From Hofstenia miamia (Eukaryota > Xenacoelomorpha > Acoela > Hofsteniidae), in contig CABFPE010000202.1 of the NCBI GenBank assembly GCA_900660155.1, positions 665,090 through 729,089 on the forward strand: a DNA stretch of 64,000 nucleotides, given 5' to 3'. Numbering within the stretch: the first letter of the stretch is position 1; each line of letters opens with the position of its first letter. The notes under the pieces were generated by a model. That model had not been told where the DNA came from. It did not search any database and worked only from the letters and a program-made list of their open reading frames with translations. The translations under genes and the position numbers were made by a program. Below, piece by piece: positions 1 through 12,699 of this stretch.

Positions 1-88
1 CTTTGCTTTTATTAAATTTAAAGGATTTTTTATTTGAAAATTCGAAAAGACCTGTTTTATAATTGTATATAGTTGATGTAATTCTTAG

Positions 89-3000
89 GTATTGGCATCA
101 ACCAAAGATGACAAAAACCATTTACGCTCAATTTTCTACATTAAATCAGTGAAAAAGAGTGATGAAGGCACATATGCTTGTCACATCAACACAGCAAACA
201 CAAAAGAGTCCCGCACTGCTAGACTCACTGTTCAAACAAACAGTATGTACTTTTCTATCTAAATCCACACTGTATGTACTGTTGACTATGGTTTTTTATT
301 AGGCCTAATGCAATGTTACCACAGTCTGCTGAACTAAAAATGAGGCTAAGACATTATGTAATTTGTTCTCATGAAGTGAGTGAAGGCAGTTTCATAATAA
401 TTACGTTTTCTAATATCAAATTAAAAAAATTTCTAATTTTCGACACATTAAATCTACAAATTATTAACCCTATTTAGGTTGAGGTAAATTTCCGCCCCCC
501 TCCCCCGCCTCTCCCTTGTACATATTTACTTGTATCAAATTTAGTTTTAAGCATTTTCACAAAATTTTGTGTCAATTCCTTCCCTAAAAAAATGTTATGG
601 ACAATTTGTTGGATGGAGGTTGAATTTAGGATGATTTTGAATCTAATCTTATCCCCTTCATTGGCCTTAATTTTTATTGATATGGCTTGTCAGTGCTTGT
701 GTAAATGCTTTAAGGTATATTTTTTTTGATCATTATCAGAAAAACTCATTTTGGTCTATAAAATTGAGCTCTAAAAGTGCTGACGTCATCAAAAACCATG
801 CCCTACATTGGAATAATGATAACTTTTTTCTAAAGGTTAATGTTTAAGTTTAGCACATGCAAAGTTATGGACTGAATGGTTCACTAGAAAGTAAAATTAG
901 TAAGGGGGTAATTCCCCCTCCCTATAACCCCTTACCTATGTCAAAAAACCCAACCAAAATAGTTTTCAGTTGGATTTGCAGTGAAATGTATCAAAAGCTT
1001 AGACTTTAATGAGTAAGAATACCATCAATTTCTGTTTGCAAATAATTTCCAGTTATTACTGCGTATTATTGAGTACTGGATTTCTAGATGGTTAGAGATT
1101 ATTAAATTTGTTACAGAGAGCAAATTTCATCATTTTGCTGTATGTAAATGATGTTTTCTTGTTGCCTCGTTTTTATTTCTCAGTATGATAAGTCTTAAAT
1201 GAAGCTTACTGCTTTTAATTCACTTTGTTTATTGCCAGTGCTTTTATACCCAATAAAGGAGGCCCTTCTTTTTCAATCATCACTTCAACTTGTATTTAGA
1301 ATTAAGCGACAATCTTCCACCAGTCATTCAACTTGGATCCTCTGATCAAATAATCTACATTGGCGGCAATGCTAATTTAATCTGCGAAGTTGATGGTCAC
1401 AGTAATAAAGTTCACATTTCCTGGCAGAAAAATAATGAGGATTTAGCCGAGTATGACAGGTATTTGGCTTTCCTCACTTCGTTTAAGCGTTTTGTGAATG
1501 TAATATTGCCACTTTCAAATGAGCATGCATGTTAATTTTGCATGTATTTGATAATGGTGACCCTATTTGATTTCATTATGGACCTACACCAAGGTCTTCT
1601 AGAAGGCCTTGCCTACATCTAAGCAAGAGAATGAATTCTTTTCATGTTTATCTAGTGTTTTCATTTTTAAAAATAGATTGTGAGTGCATATGCTATGAAT
1701 TTCAGGTGGGAATTTGTGCTATTCTCGGGAAGATCTTCACTTGTCAGAATCATTAGTCACTGGCAGTTACGTCTCTGTCGGCAATATGTATGCCATTGTT
1801 AGAATCGCTATTCAGTGTGATTGTTTACTTCAGCTATCATTACTCAGTCTGAACTAGCATATGGTGTTACACCGTCAAATGTTTGTTGACTTTAATAACT
1901 TGTAAGAAAACTGTGACAAATTGATTATTTGATTGATAGGCGAGTGTTTACAGATGAATGTGTGATCCTCTCTGCGAAAGTTCACTTATGTGTTTATCGA
2001 ATTGTATTCTTTACTTTTTCCGTTAAAATTATTTTACATATTTCTGTTAGAGTAACGCCATCTAGTATTGAATTTATATTTTCGGTTAGCGTAGACGAAA
2101 GATTTATTTTAATAACAGGCTGAATAATCCGTTCTTTATCTTTAGAGAGATGCGGGTTCTTCACAGTAGGTGCTGTTAAAATGACGCACATGTTTCATTA
2201 CGCCTCATTGTTTGTTTAAAAGTACTCTATTCACCGTGGTCTTTAAGAACTTTCATAATTTGTAAATCTCAACGCAATACATATTATTTGAATAGTCCCT
2301 AATGTATTGCATGAGTATTTTAGATACAAAATACTGGACTCAGGAACATTACAAATCAAGAACCTCATCATTAAAGATTCTGGTGTTTTCACGTGTGTAG
2401 CTACCTCTAAAAATAGAAAAACTGAACATCAAATCACTTTAACAGTCAGCGACAAAAGTAAGACATATTTTGAAAACTTCAGTTATTTGTATGCATGTAT
2501 ATATACCATATTTTATATTCATGTGTTATGGTTCAAATTTTAAGTGTCTTTATATAGCTATGTATAAAGGTGAGTTGTAATCTTTATACGTTTCATTCAT
2601 TTTACTAATTTTTCCTTTTTGTAAACCTAATAATGACTGTGTTTTCTTTCTCTTTGTAATAATTTCGTATTTTTATCATCGAAATTGTTGTTTGATTTCA
2701 TGAAACATTGAAAATGTGCTCCTTGTGAGAGTTATGAGGAAATTTATGTGTTAACTACCCTTGTAGATATCTAGCAGTTTACTTTAACTTAACATAAAAT
2801 TATATTTGATGTTTATTTTAAGATATTGAAACCATTTCATATTTATGAAGATTTCCAATTTAGGAGTTAACGCTGTAAGAGAGAAATCTGTAGATATTAG
2901 CAATCTTCCCAGCGCTCCTAGTGCTCCAATTGCGATTTGGACGAATAGTACAAGCATTGTTCTAAAATGGGATCCACCTCCAATCGATAAAAGCATTCAA

Positions 3001-6000
3001 CATTATCGATTAGAATTTTATAGGTAAATTATCCCGCCATTTTAATAAAGTTACTTCATAATCAGAGAATGCCATCTAGTGAATAATTATATTATTTTAG
3101 TTCCACTGTTAGTAGTTGGACAAGAATAAATTACGAGCCTTGGAAAAGAAATGAATACCTCGTTAATGGTTTACAACGCGGTGCTGGATTTAGATTTATA
3201 GTGAGAGGTAGAAATAAATACGGCTACGGACACTCATCACCTGTTTCCGAAAAAATCTACACTTTCGGTTAGTTCTTAGGAATTAATTTTCGTAATAGAA
3301 CTGTGTTTAGAAAGTGAAAACAAAGTCAAGAAAGTAGACATGGTGAAATTAATGAATACTGGTTTGGATATTCATGCGCCTATTGTTCTCACTTCTACTA
3401 CTGTTCGCATAAGTTGGAATGTAGGCTCTTAATTTAAAATGCGTGCATTATAATGAATACATTTTAGGTAATGAAATATCAGAACTACATTGATAGATTC
3501 GCTATCAAATATGGGGAAATGGGTTCACGCGTTTCTGAATTTAAGACTTATTTTGTCATGGATAATCATCTCCGCAGTACTGTTCTCACAGGTCTAAACC
3601 CATGGACTAACTACAACATCTCAATCGAACCAATGATGGGTTTAGCCATCGGAATTCCCTCGAAGTCATTGTCTTTTGAGACATATGAGTCGAAGCCGAC
3701 TGCACCGCCCGTGAACATCATGTTTAGGCACAATCCTGACACTAATAAGACTACTGTTTATTGGGAGGTTAATATTTTTTTATTTATTTAGTATTTTATT
3801 GATCTAACATTAGCATAAACACAAACACAATACAAATAAAATACAAATTATATAAAAACAAATACACTTACGACAATTTAAACATAAGCAAATTAATGAT
3901 TTTGAACAAGGCGAGTTGTGGTTATAAAATAATATAAAATTTTTACAAAAATATTCTCTTAGTTCATGTTTCAAATAGATTGATATCGGAATATAGATGA
4001 ATAAAATTGGTCATATATAAAATGCTTTGCAAGTAGAAAGTTAACGTCTTTTGTTTTCTAAAATGTGAAGATCTAAATAGCAAATTATTTGATGATCTTA
4101 AGCCAGATCTTGAAGGAATATAGAAGGACAGGTTGTTTAGAAGATCGAAATCACTATGTTCATTTAAAATCTTGTTTAAGAAAATTTGATCTGTTAATTG
4201 TAATTTGTAAGAAATAGGTAAAAAAAATTAAGATTTTCAGCTTTTCAATATTAGTAAAACTACTTTTGTATTGGAGTTTTACCAGGTTAATTATTATCAT
4301 TTTATTTAGCCTCCACACCTATTGGGGAGAAACGGTCATGTAACAAAATACAAGGTTTATGGGTTTAATCCTCAAACAGGAAGGGAAGAGTTCACAGAAA
4401 CCACCGAGGGTTTGTCTCTCGTTTTACCTAGAGACACGAACTATAAGAACATGAAAATTAAAGTTGCCGCCGTCAACGATGCAGGAGTTGGGCCATACTC
4501 CCCCGCAGTCAGCCATTTTCAATGTAAGTTCGGATAACTTTTGACATTATCCGTTGATGATTTTTATTTATTTAGTTGATATTCCTCCAGCTGTTCGCAC
4601 TCCGTTTTTTCAACAGATCTGGTTCATTATTCTCATTGTGATATTTTGTGTAGTTTTGTCCTTCCTTTTGGTGGTCTACTGTCTGTATCGTCGTCGTACA
4701 AATTCCATCAGAAATTCTGGTATGCACAACAAAATTCCCATGCGCGATGATACGACATATTGCACCAGTCTTAGAAGTAAGACTCAATTACCGCGTTTCA
4801 GATTTTGACAATTACGGCATTCTGTCGCAATAGTGTTTTGCAGCGAAACCATTCTTATTTATGAAATTTGGTTGTTGCCGGTATTTGCTCGTTATTTCAG
4901 TGCCCACTTGGAAGTAAAATTTGCCGATCGTTGGAAATAGCACTTTGGCCGCGGTCATTGCCGCAAAACACTATTTCGTACGGGATATTTGTGTAGAATA
5001 TGTCTTAATATGCACTCAGTATAATAATAGGCTATTACGCATTCAAATTGAATCTTTCCAACTTTTTTCTACACTTGTCGTATCAAAACCTCAAAAATTA
5101 TGTAAGGCTGACATTTTTTGAAAATTCCATATTTATTAATTCTGTATTACGAGAGAAGTTTTAAATTCGATACATGTTTCATACTAAAATATTAAAAAAA
5201 TTAATTAATGAATAAATAAATGTAGTATGATTTCATGACTTCCTATGTCAGTAAAACTTTGATGTAGACATGAATTTGTTTTGTAAGTAGAAAACCTGCA
5301 ATCATTGTTTGTCTATAAATTTAAAATTTTTTTCACTGTTCTCTGCTTTACCTGGTTCTAAGCTAAATACAGTCTGCTTAATTTTTCAGATTTTGCATTT
5401 TACACAATTGAAATTGTGCTTAAGTGGCTTTTTGTATAAATCTATGTAACAGTTACTGGTTCACTCAGAGTTAATAGTGTTTTACTTGAGGCTTCAGATT
5501 TAGGTCAGAGTCAGGAGGAGTACTTAGGTAGTAGCCCAAATCAAGACTGGACTGAAATCGCTGCACAACCGCCTGCTTATAGACAAGTGAAAGACCACGA
5601 AGGTAACATGATTTCTTTTATTTATTTTTAAGTCGTATATGATCATTTCCTTTTTTAAATGTTGTGATTTAATCTCATTTCTCATTCATTTAGAATCTTT
5701 TTCTTGTACATTGTTTAGATGTCATTTTTAGAGTTCATTCGTCCTTTATTCTCTTTATCTTTCTATTTGTTGATGAGGTCTATCACTAATGCATCTTCAA
5801 TAGTCTTATTTTTACTGAGATTTACACGCCAGGCGTATGCGCTAATTAACCCAATCGCTTCGCTTCTACCGCCTACTTGTGGAATTCTTAGAAATTTTTA
5901 TTTTATCCACTGTATAATGTATATCTATGTATCTATTAATTCAACTAAACCACTTTTATGCAAGGACACTTACAAGTTCTACGTCGTATTTTTACTGTCA

Positions 6001-9000
6001 ATAACATGTTGTATGTCTGCTTTCAATGTTTTGTGTTTTTTGTTAATTAGCCTATCAACTTGTTGTAGATGTTGAAACATTTGAGTAGCAGAACTTGTAA
6101 GCTTCTTGCGTAAACTCTTTCCGCACTAAATTTGTTCATTCACTTGTTTCATAAACGCACCAACGCTTGTTTTCATTTCTAGTGGCTGTGCGCGCCAACA
6201 GCGGCACTTGTTTTGTCTGTTCGTCACCGGCCAGTGCCTTCTGCCCCTCAAAGCAGCCTCTATTGGGGCGCGCGGCCCGGTATGACGTGGAGTCTGCCGG
6301 CAGCCTCAGTGGGTCTAGTGGCGAGCCTAGCCCTACTGAGGACGGAAGAGAATACGCTGAAATTCCAGGTATGGCCACTTTTGTGTCTTTATTAAATTTA
6401 CATTGAAATTTGGGTTTTGTCCATCACCTTAAGCTTTTTAATTGAAATTGTATGAGTCATGCTAAGTTGTTACGCATACTAACACTTCTAAGTCAATACA
6501 TTACTGTACATGTCTGAATACAAATTTGGCCATTCTATCGCATGTTGACTGTTCATCCTGCTTTGCCAGGCATTTGTGAAAATCATTTTTAATGTTCATT
6601 TCGTTTAAGTCTACGGTTCTGGTAACTAACATCATTTGTTTACTTCATTAACCTTTCGTAACTGCATACGCCCTTCAACTTTCGTCTGAATTCGCGGTGC
6701 GTGAAATTATGAAACAAGTTGGCTTTTCCTTGCTAACACTTTTTAAATCAGTTGCTTTTTGTCAGTGTACATGTAGAATTTGTATGTAATGTTTAACATG
6801 ATTTAGTCGAGCGTCTCTATTATCTAGTGGAAGCTTCATGTAAGTTTCAATATCACGTTGTTTTATGGGCTCTAACCATGCTTATTTCTGCTCATTGTTA
6901 ATATATCACAAGGCTTTCTGTGAGCTCTACACCATATATATATCAGGGGTGGAAGCGGGTGGATCTGACCCGCGGGTTGGGTCAACCTTTTCTCGGGTTA
7001 ATGAATAAGGTTGACATTAATCGTTTGTTACATGTATATGTTTTAAACCTAAAATAAACAATTGAATGATGAGTTACACGTAACTGTTTTGTCACATGAC
7101 AACCTATGCATTGCAAATCATTTATTTTTCCCACTACTGACTAGCTAATTGTGTGTAAAAACATATATTTTTGTTTGTTTCGGTGCAGTCGGGTCCAAAA
7201 AATTTGACCCGTTTCCAGTCTTAATATCTATCAATGTCTTTTGTACAGTCATGTGCAACCTAGCTCCCGTCCTAATTAATTACATTAGTCCTTATGTTAT
7301 TTTGCCATCTTGGTTTGTGTCTTCTGTTGTATTCGAGTTTAGCAATCGCTCATGGATCGTATCATTGTGTTTAAGAATCATGCAAACTAACGGTTAGAGC
7401 CTGTACTACTTGTGATCTGACTCTCATTATCTATTGTTTTAAAGTTCTGTTTGTTCTTTCAGAAGCCATTAGCGCGCGTTAACATTAATGCTGCCTCATT
7501 GTAGCTTTTAGGACCATTTCATGATTCTATGATGCAAATATGAACTCATTAACTTTTTCACATAAATAATTCGTGCTTGAGGTTGGAAATGCGTTCAGTT
7601 TTTGAGAACTCTTAGTTCTAACAATGTTCAAGTTTTTCATTACTAATTCCAAATATTTTGTCAGAATAATTCCACAATGAATATTTGGCCAGTATTTTTT
7701 AATAGCATATCTGGAGACACGAAGGAGCTAAACAATTCTTTTGGAAAATATAAATCTTGGCATGCAGTTCCAATTGTAGCACTCCAAATTTTTTCAAAGT
7801 TTATGCATTTGCTACCGTTTCAAAATGTTACTGAACCATTGATTACTTACATTTTAACCCTCTGTATAATATAACAGAATATCCCATTTTTTATTCTTTT
7901 GCGTTCTGATGGTGATTCTATATGTGATTTATAGTCCTTAGGTCATTAAGAAATCTCATTTTCATGGTTGATTTCATTAAAAACATTGACTGGTGTTCAA
8001 GCTTTTTAAGTGTGCTGTTATAACACATTTCCAACATCAAGAATGTTTCGTACAGTAATGTAGACATTTTGATATATTAAAACTTTTGTGATTTCTAAGA
8101 GGTAGTAAAGATTTCCTTTAAATTTCAACATTTTTTGTCTGCATGTTTGAGAATGAATCTCGCACAGTTTTACTGAAATCATATGGTGATGTCCAAACGT
8201 GTTGATTATTATACATGCGAACTAATAGTTTTTAACAAAATACGAATGTTTAAGCCTCAAAACGCTTGTTAGATTTAGTAACAGAGAAAAGTTTTTCATC
8301 AAGTATAAATTAAGCTGGTAATTGATTAAGGAGTTAATCAAATTCATTTTGCCCTCACATAGTGTTTAATATTTGTATTTTACTATAAAGCGATAGTTTT
8401 ACATTAAACTTGGAGGCTTTTGAAGGATAGATTTTTAGCAAAATACCGTCCACTTGTATGTGCTGCTCTTCTGAGACGTACTAGCAATGGTTCTTTTGAC
8501 AAAGGTAACCCTGACGCCAATATGTGTTCCACCACATTTTGTAATAACCCCTGTGTTTTATTTGCATGTCTGTTGCACATTCAGTCAGTTTTTGAGACTT
8601 AGTGCATGATGTATAACCACCCACCGATTTAGTTATTTACCAGGTTCCACTTAAATAGTTTTCCCAGTCTCACGTAATTTAGTCATCGTAGAATTCCGTA
8701 ATGCCATAATATTGTTTAATTTCTCCTTTTTCTCATCGAATCCCAGCATTTAATTGCAGGTGTTTAATAGCAGACGTATTTTATGCCGTTTAAGACGTTA
8801 TCTTAACGATGTCAAGATTTTGTCTTTGATTAGATTCTACTTGTTCAATTTTTGCTATTGAAAGGCCTGCAATTAAATGCCGCATATCTAGTTGTTTCTT
8901 AAGTTTCTCAGAAGATCCTATTGCAGCAGCAATGGGTTATGAACATAAAGACCTCGTCTTCTGGTTTATGCGGATTTTGACGTTCTACGATATTACAACT

Positions 9001-12000
9001 TCAAGTTTTTAATGAAACTTTGTATTCTTAGGTTTTCTCATTTCAGTATGCCGCTGTTACTTAATGACGTTGCATCGAATCGTTTTTAAATATGGTTTAC
9101 ATTTCAATTCGTCAAATATTATGCCATTTATACGGAGTTAAACTTTTAGTTTTCTTTGTTTGTTTTTGTTTATATTTACGGTATTTTATAGCAAGTAACT
9201 CAACAATGTCATTCGATTCCAGCAGACCAGCACACACCTGTGTACATGCCCAGAACGGCTATTGCAATGACGGCAGACGAATGGTCCACACAACATTCAA
9301 CCCTTCAGAAGGTCCGTATCTTGTGTACGATCGCGCTGATAATCAAGCACCCCATAGTGATGATGATTATTCAATTTGTAACAATAATATTTCAGGTTGG
9401 TGGCCACTGTGTGCATGCGTGTAAAATTGCTAGAGTTCTGTGATAAATAACCACTCTACCTTTTATATCATTCATTCCCCCATTTTCTAATGACGCTCCT
9501 CGCCATCGCATCGTAAACCACACGTATTTTGTTTTGAGATTTGTGTGTTTAACTTATTTTTGATGAGTTTCATATTTTGTTTGACACTGAAATTCACTCA
9601 CTAATATTGTGTGTCTTCCTCAATCTATTTTGCCTTGGCAAGTAGCCACCACCTTGAGTTTTTACATGTATGCACTGTGGCTTATTAACTGGATTTACTT
9701 TTAAATTGGAAATGATATTTCAATAATCACATTGCTATTGTTATATAATAGGGTTCTACTATGGTTTCTAATTTGTTATTCTTTGGCTCTTCCTAATCAT
9801 TATTAATGGGAAGATACAAGTGGAAACATTTTCTGAGAAATTCGCAGACCTATCATATATAAAAATTGAATTTGGGCTTTAATTGTACAATTTTCAATTG
9901 TTCAAGAGCGGTTGTTGATGTTGTCTCTCTTATTCTTTATGCATTCTCGGTTAGCTACCATTTTTGTAGACGTGGTCAAGGAACGTTAGTTAGTACGCTG
10001 GTTTTAATGAATATACTTAGCAGGCCTGCCTTAGGTACAGTGAGTAGGATTTCTCGCTTTGGATTTGTTTTTCCTAAGGCTTATCATCCCTACTAATGGA
10101 GTGCTTCTAACACTAATACTGGTTTGAAAACATTTTTTTAGAAAAACGTCGACTTTTGTTCAGGTAGAGTGTACGAAATATCTGGTGATTTTTACTACCA
10201 AAACAAACAGTCGCCATCTGCCTCTTTTCAAATTCACTGAGATTGTTTGAGGGGTGTAGTAAAAATCACTATTTTCAGTTGTTTTCGTTGCACTTTTGTA
10301 AATCAGTTCAAGTGCTTCTAATGCGTTAACATTAGCCAGCCCTTTTCAAAGCTACCCGACGGTGTTAATACGTATGTAAGCCTGCTTTCTTAGATGTTTA
10401 AGTCAAGGAGTAGCTGCCAACTAATCTGCCAATTGCTATTATTTACAAAACAGTCTTCCATTCTATTAGTTTAACCCTATTCGACCTGGGCTTTTTCGGC
10501 TCTTCTGAGCAAAGGAATGAGGATTTGCTCCCCTTACCTAACTCTGGATTGGGCTAGGATGTTAAAATGAAACTTTGCAGAAATATTTTTGTATCAGAAA
10601 TTTGTTGCGATCATTATTTTTGGTGACATCCTCAAATGTAAAAACTTGGTTTTTTATCAAATATAATTGTCTTGTTTATTGTTCACACTTTTTTTCATAC
10701 TAACAATAGCAATGAGTTTTGTAAAACTACTTCAAAGACGACCTCAATTGAAAAACAATGCCAAACACAAAATGATGAGATATTTAGAAAAATGTTATGA
10801 GTGGTTATAATCATCAATAAAACTTAGGAAAGTCTCATTAAAAAAGCTCCCAAACTTTTTGAGCAATAGTCGAAAGTTTAGTAGGTGGGAAGGAAACCCT
10901 TTCCACTTCGAATTGGGTTAAATTGTGTAAAATTCGCACGACTTTATGATCTGACTTAAAATCCGTTGCAAATATTCAATATAAAAGTCTTAAACATTCG
11001 AAAGTATTGCAAGTATGTATGAATTTTTTATTGAAGACAAATGCAGCAATTGGCAAATTTGTTGCCGCATTAACACTGAATGTGCAACAATTGACTGCAT
11101 ATATTTATGATTTCAAAGTTACGACTTCGTGCACCCTCAACACCATTGTTTGAGATGTGATTTGTTATAAAAATCTTGGTCTGTAATCTTCCAAAATCGC
11201 ATTTGATTTTTGAACTCCACATCCTTGTAAGACCTTCGTATTTTCAAACAATATCAGTGTTTCATTTTTACTTCAGTGTAATTTTAAACTTAGATTGAAT
11301 TGCCTAATCCAATTTAGTATTCCACAGACCTCTTTAAAAAACGATGGATGATATCTCTAACTTTTACCCTCAAATCTTATTTAGTTACATTCAACTTTGA
11401 TTTTTATACAAGTTAACACTTTCATTTTGCTCGTGTAAGCGCACATTGAAATGGGATCAGTGACACCCGGATTATGGGATATAATGGGATTCCTTACAAT
11501 TTTTACTTTTTTTGGTTAAAACTAATGGAAAATTTAGTATTTGTGAAAAAATTATAAAAATACTGTGTTGAAATTAACGTATTAAAAGATCTCGAGTTTT
11601 TGCTCTCTAGGTGAGTTTTCAGAGAGCAGTTATAAAGCACTTAATCTTGGAGCCCTGAAATTCTTTGTACGACACTGAATTGAATCTTCTAAATGCTGAG
11701 TTATTAATTTAATGATTATATACTTAGTAAAATAGGAATATATGCTAAGATGAAAATTTCATGCAATTGAAGGTGTTTTGTATGATTTAGCTTTTCGGTA
11801 ATTTGTAAGGATTGTTTTGATTGGGAATGGGTGAAGCTATTGCTAACGCAGTTAGCTCCAATTTCTTCCACGTTTGCCTATTTTAGTTAAGTAGTGGAGT
11901 AGTCTATTAATTTATGTGACCTAATAAACTTGTGCCTTATACTTTTATTCTACATGTCAACTAAAACTATATTTGGGGAATCGGCGCTGCATTTGTTGAT

Positions 12001-12314
12001 TGACTGATTTTTATATGTAGATCGCAGAAAAGCTTTGCTTTGTTTACCAATACTGCATGATGGAAATGATGAATGGTAATTTTTAGGCTTAGTGCTGCAG
12101 CAAAGGCATCGCCGATTTCTATTTTGTTTATGGAGACTCTGTGTTTGTAAACGTTTGTTTTTTAGAGTTTGAGCCAGGGTTCCCTTCTCAGAACAACGGG
12201 TGCTTAGGCATTTGCCATTCAGATAACTCTTCTCGGAGTCACGTTCCACGGATGGGGGTTTCGTCTACACCGCTGCGCTTAGGCGAAATTTGTGCCACGG
12301 CCTCCTCTCTGTGA
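89..12314 (+). CDS. robo: Roundabout-family axon guidance receptor, 3' part
   Basis: Robo/SAX-3 receptors bind Slit and steer axons and migrating cells. The 5' part lies outside the window. Exons that splice in frame: 89-242, 1300-1459, 2324-2457, 2864-3023, 3101-3267, 3311-3420, 3468-3767, 4310-4523, 4576-4776, 5498-5602 and 6183-6368, followed by less certain tail exons listed separately. They encode the end of one Ig domain (DEGTYAC), a complete Ig domain (DSGVFTC), three FN3 domains and a membrane helix (IWFIILIVIFCVVLSFLL, about 4612-4665) followed by a basic stop-transfer CLYRRR. Ig5-FN3x3-TM order, the PSAP start of FN3-1 and the KVDM linker before FN3-2 match Robo rather than Dscam or neogenin, as I recall those families. 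Every junction in this set is phase-compatible. Introns of 43, 47, 52 and 77 bp sit beside ones of over 1 kb. The tail includes an EYAEIP tyrosine motif but no clear proline-rich CC2/CC3 motif. Orthology is an inference from domain order and local similarity. Confidence 0.85.
243..1299 (+). other. robo intron with a GC-rich repeat-like patch
   Basis: Intron between the first two visible Ig exons. At about 473-930 it holds a patch unlike the rest: TTAACCC at the left, runs of C near 496-508 and TAAGGGGGTAATTCCCCCTCC near 900-922. Its left edge resembles the MITE at 10470-10922, so it may be a decayed relative. No exon seen. Confidence 0.4.
1460..2323 (+). other. robo intron inside an Ig domain
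   Basis: A phase-2 intron of 864 bp interrupting the complete Ig domain (GAC AG / A TAC). No repeat, exon or RNA gene recognised in it. Open stretches on both strands near 1930-2190 are short and look random. Confidence 0.5.
3780..4240 (-). mobile_element. LINE 3' end inside a robo intron
   Basis: The minus strand of the 542-bp intron 3768-4309 encodes, in one frame from about 4230, a typical LINE C-terminal tail: LPISYKLQLTDQIFLNKI, then a serine/arginine stretch with GLRSSNNLLFRSS. The same pattern (GLRSSNKLLFKFS) occurs in the LINE at 29222-29885, so the two are related. The element's 3' side ends in a TTTA-rich tail near 3776-3792. Everything upstream of the C-terminus is missing, as expected for 5' truncation during target-primed reverse transcription. 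Stops appear toward the end. Confidence 0.6.
4777..5497 (+). other. robo intron after the membrane exon
   Basis: AT-rich intron; donor AGAA/gtaaga. An alternative donor at 4720 (TCTG/gtatgc) in the same phase would drop 19 residues of the juxtamembrane region. No repeat family recognised. Confidence 0.4.
6369..8438 (+). other. Long robo intron
   Basis: About 2.1 kb without a convincing exon. It contains the GGGTC-type foldback remnant at about 6954-7220; the rest shows no recognisable family. The ends depend on acceptance of the candidate exon at 8439. Confidence 0.4.
6954..7220. repeat. GGGTC foldback (hAT-type MITE) remnant
   Basis: The left edge reads CAGGGGTGGAAGCGGGT and is followed by CTGACCCGCGGGTTGGGTCA; the right part holds CGGGTCC and TTGACCCGTTTCCA. 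Opposed GGGTC/GACCC words and a CAG-GGTGG start match the better preserved element at 29081-29939. Ends are decayed and I see no target-site duplication. Confidence 0.5.
8439..8504 (+). CDS. Candidate robo cytoplasmic-tail exon (66 nt)
   Basis: Open segment between an acceptor (gatttttag) and a donor (AAAG/gtaacc). It starts needing one upstream base and ends one base into a codon, so it inserts without changing frame between the donor at 6368 and the acceptor at 9222. It encodes KYRPLVCAALLRRTSNGS and a few more residues. Being symmetric it could be a cassette exon, included or skipped. No homology was recognised; support is splice signals and phase only. Confidence 0.45.
8746..8880. repeat. 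Foldback with perfect 15-bp arms
   Basis: GCATTTAATTGCAGG at 8746-8760 pairs exactly with CCTGCAATTAAATGC at 8866-8880 around a loop of about 105 bases, all inside a robo intron. It is probably a small MITE; further pairing inside the arms is weak. Confidence 0.5.
9223..9311 (+). CDS. Candidate robo cytoplasmic-tail exon (89 nt)
   Basis: Follows acceptor gattccag and ends at donor AAG/gtccgt. In the frame continuing from 6368 or 8504 it reads DQHTPVYMPRTAIAMTADEW and a few more residues, a hydrophilic stretch with a tyrosine like Robo tail motifs. It ends on a codon boundary. A second reading frame is open through 9395 and ends at cag/gttggt one base into a codon, which would join the final exon at 12166 directly; however that frame does not follow from 6368. 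Local composition is less AT-rich than the surrounding introns, which supports an exon here. Confidence 0.5.
10021..10039 (+). CDS. Possible 19-nt robo microexon
   Basis: A 19-base segment lies between acceptor atacttag and a strong donor (TACA/gtgagt). It begins in phase 0 and ends in phase 1, exactly the shift needed to connect the exon ending at 9311 (phase 0) to the final exon starting at 12166 (phase 1). It would add about six residues (QACLRY). Such short matches arise by chance, so transcript data are needed to accept it. Confidence 0.25.
10470..10922. repeat. MITE with TTTAACCC inverted ends
   Basis: Left end TTTAACCCTATTCGACCTGG is matched by the inverse of the right end, TTTAACCCAATTCGAAGTGG. 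The element is about 453 bp with no coding sequence. A related left end is seen near 473 in the first robo intron. Confidence 0.55.
12166..12314 (+). CDS. Probable terminal exon of robo
   Basis: After a strong acceptor (acgtttgttttttag) the sequence is open for 48 codons and ends at TGA 12312-12314. It encodes FEPGFPSQNNGCLGICHSDN and then a serine-rich stretch ending CATASSL. It is distinctly less AT-rich than its surroundings and AATAAA follows 17 bases after the stop. No other plus-strand gene is visible between here and the robo exons, so I assign it to robo; a separate gene is possible. Confidence 0.5.
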
Positions 12315-12331
12315 ATTAGCAGTTTGTGTCT

Positions 12332-12337
12332 AATAAA
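12332..12337 (+). promoter_or_regulatory. Polyadenylation signal of the robo terminal exon
   Basis: AATAAA 17 bases past the TGA at 12312-12314, in the right place to end the transcript of the exon at 12166-12314. Confidence 0.45.
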
Positions 12338-12637
12338 TGGTAGTATGTAGATTTGGCAGTCATCCAAGACAGAACGTCCGGCGAAATGTGCCTATTTTTG
12401 TAACATTTTGTATTTTTCTATTTACGTTTTCTACATTTGGTGCTACTTATTGTATATACAAATATTGTACAACTATTCTCTACATTTGTTTGCGTTAATT
12501 TTAATATAATAATTTTGCATTTTATATTCACTTGCTATCAATGCAAAAATTGCTTGTTAATTAACTATTTACATTTTAGTAAATTCTCAAATTGTTCATT
12601 GTAAAATGTTTGTGTATCGATGATGTATTTTGACCAA

Positions 12638-12651
12638 GAGTGATATATATG

Positions 12652-12690
<39 letters not shown>

Positions 12691-12693
12691 TTA
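12638..12693. repeat. TA microsatellite
   Basis: Nearly pure (TA)n with two TG interruptions, at the boundary of the LINE-derived region. Confidence 0.8.
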
Positions 12694-12699
12694 ATTCAC

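Larger units (their letters stand above)
9312..12165 (+). other. Long robo intron or introns
   Basis: Contains a MITE at 10470-10922 and a possible microexon at 10021. Otherwise AT-rich and without recognisable coding sequence. Confidence 0.4.

Noticed and set aside
6136..6406. Overlapping open frames on both strands at the robo tail exon
   Set aside because: Only the frame ending EYAEIP fits the phase of neighbouring exons; the others are shadows of this GC-richer exon.
8912..9011. Possible robo exon reading EDPIAAAMGYEHKDLVFW
   Set aside because: Good acceptor (TTTCTCAG) and frame, but no donor in phase, and as a terminal exon it lacks a polyadenylation signal nearby. Could be an alternative end; evidence too thin.
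12140..12249. Minus-strand open frame 11950-12249
   Set aside because: It is antisense to the terminal robo exon, without homology, and the plus strand has the splice acceptor, stop and polyadenylation signal.
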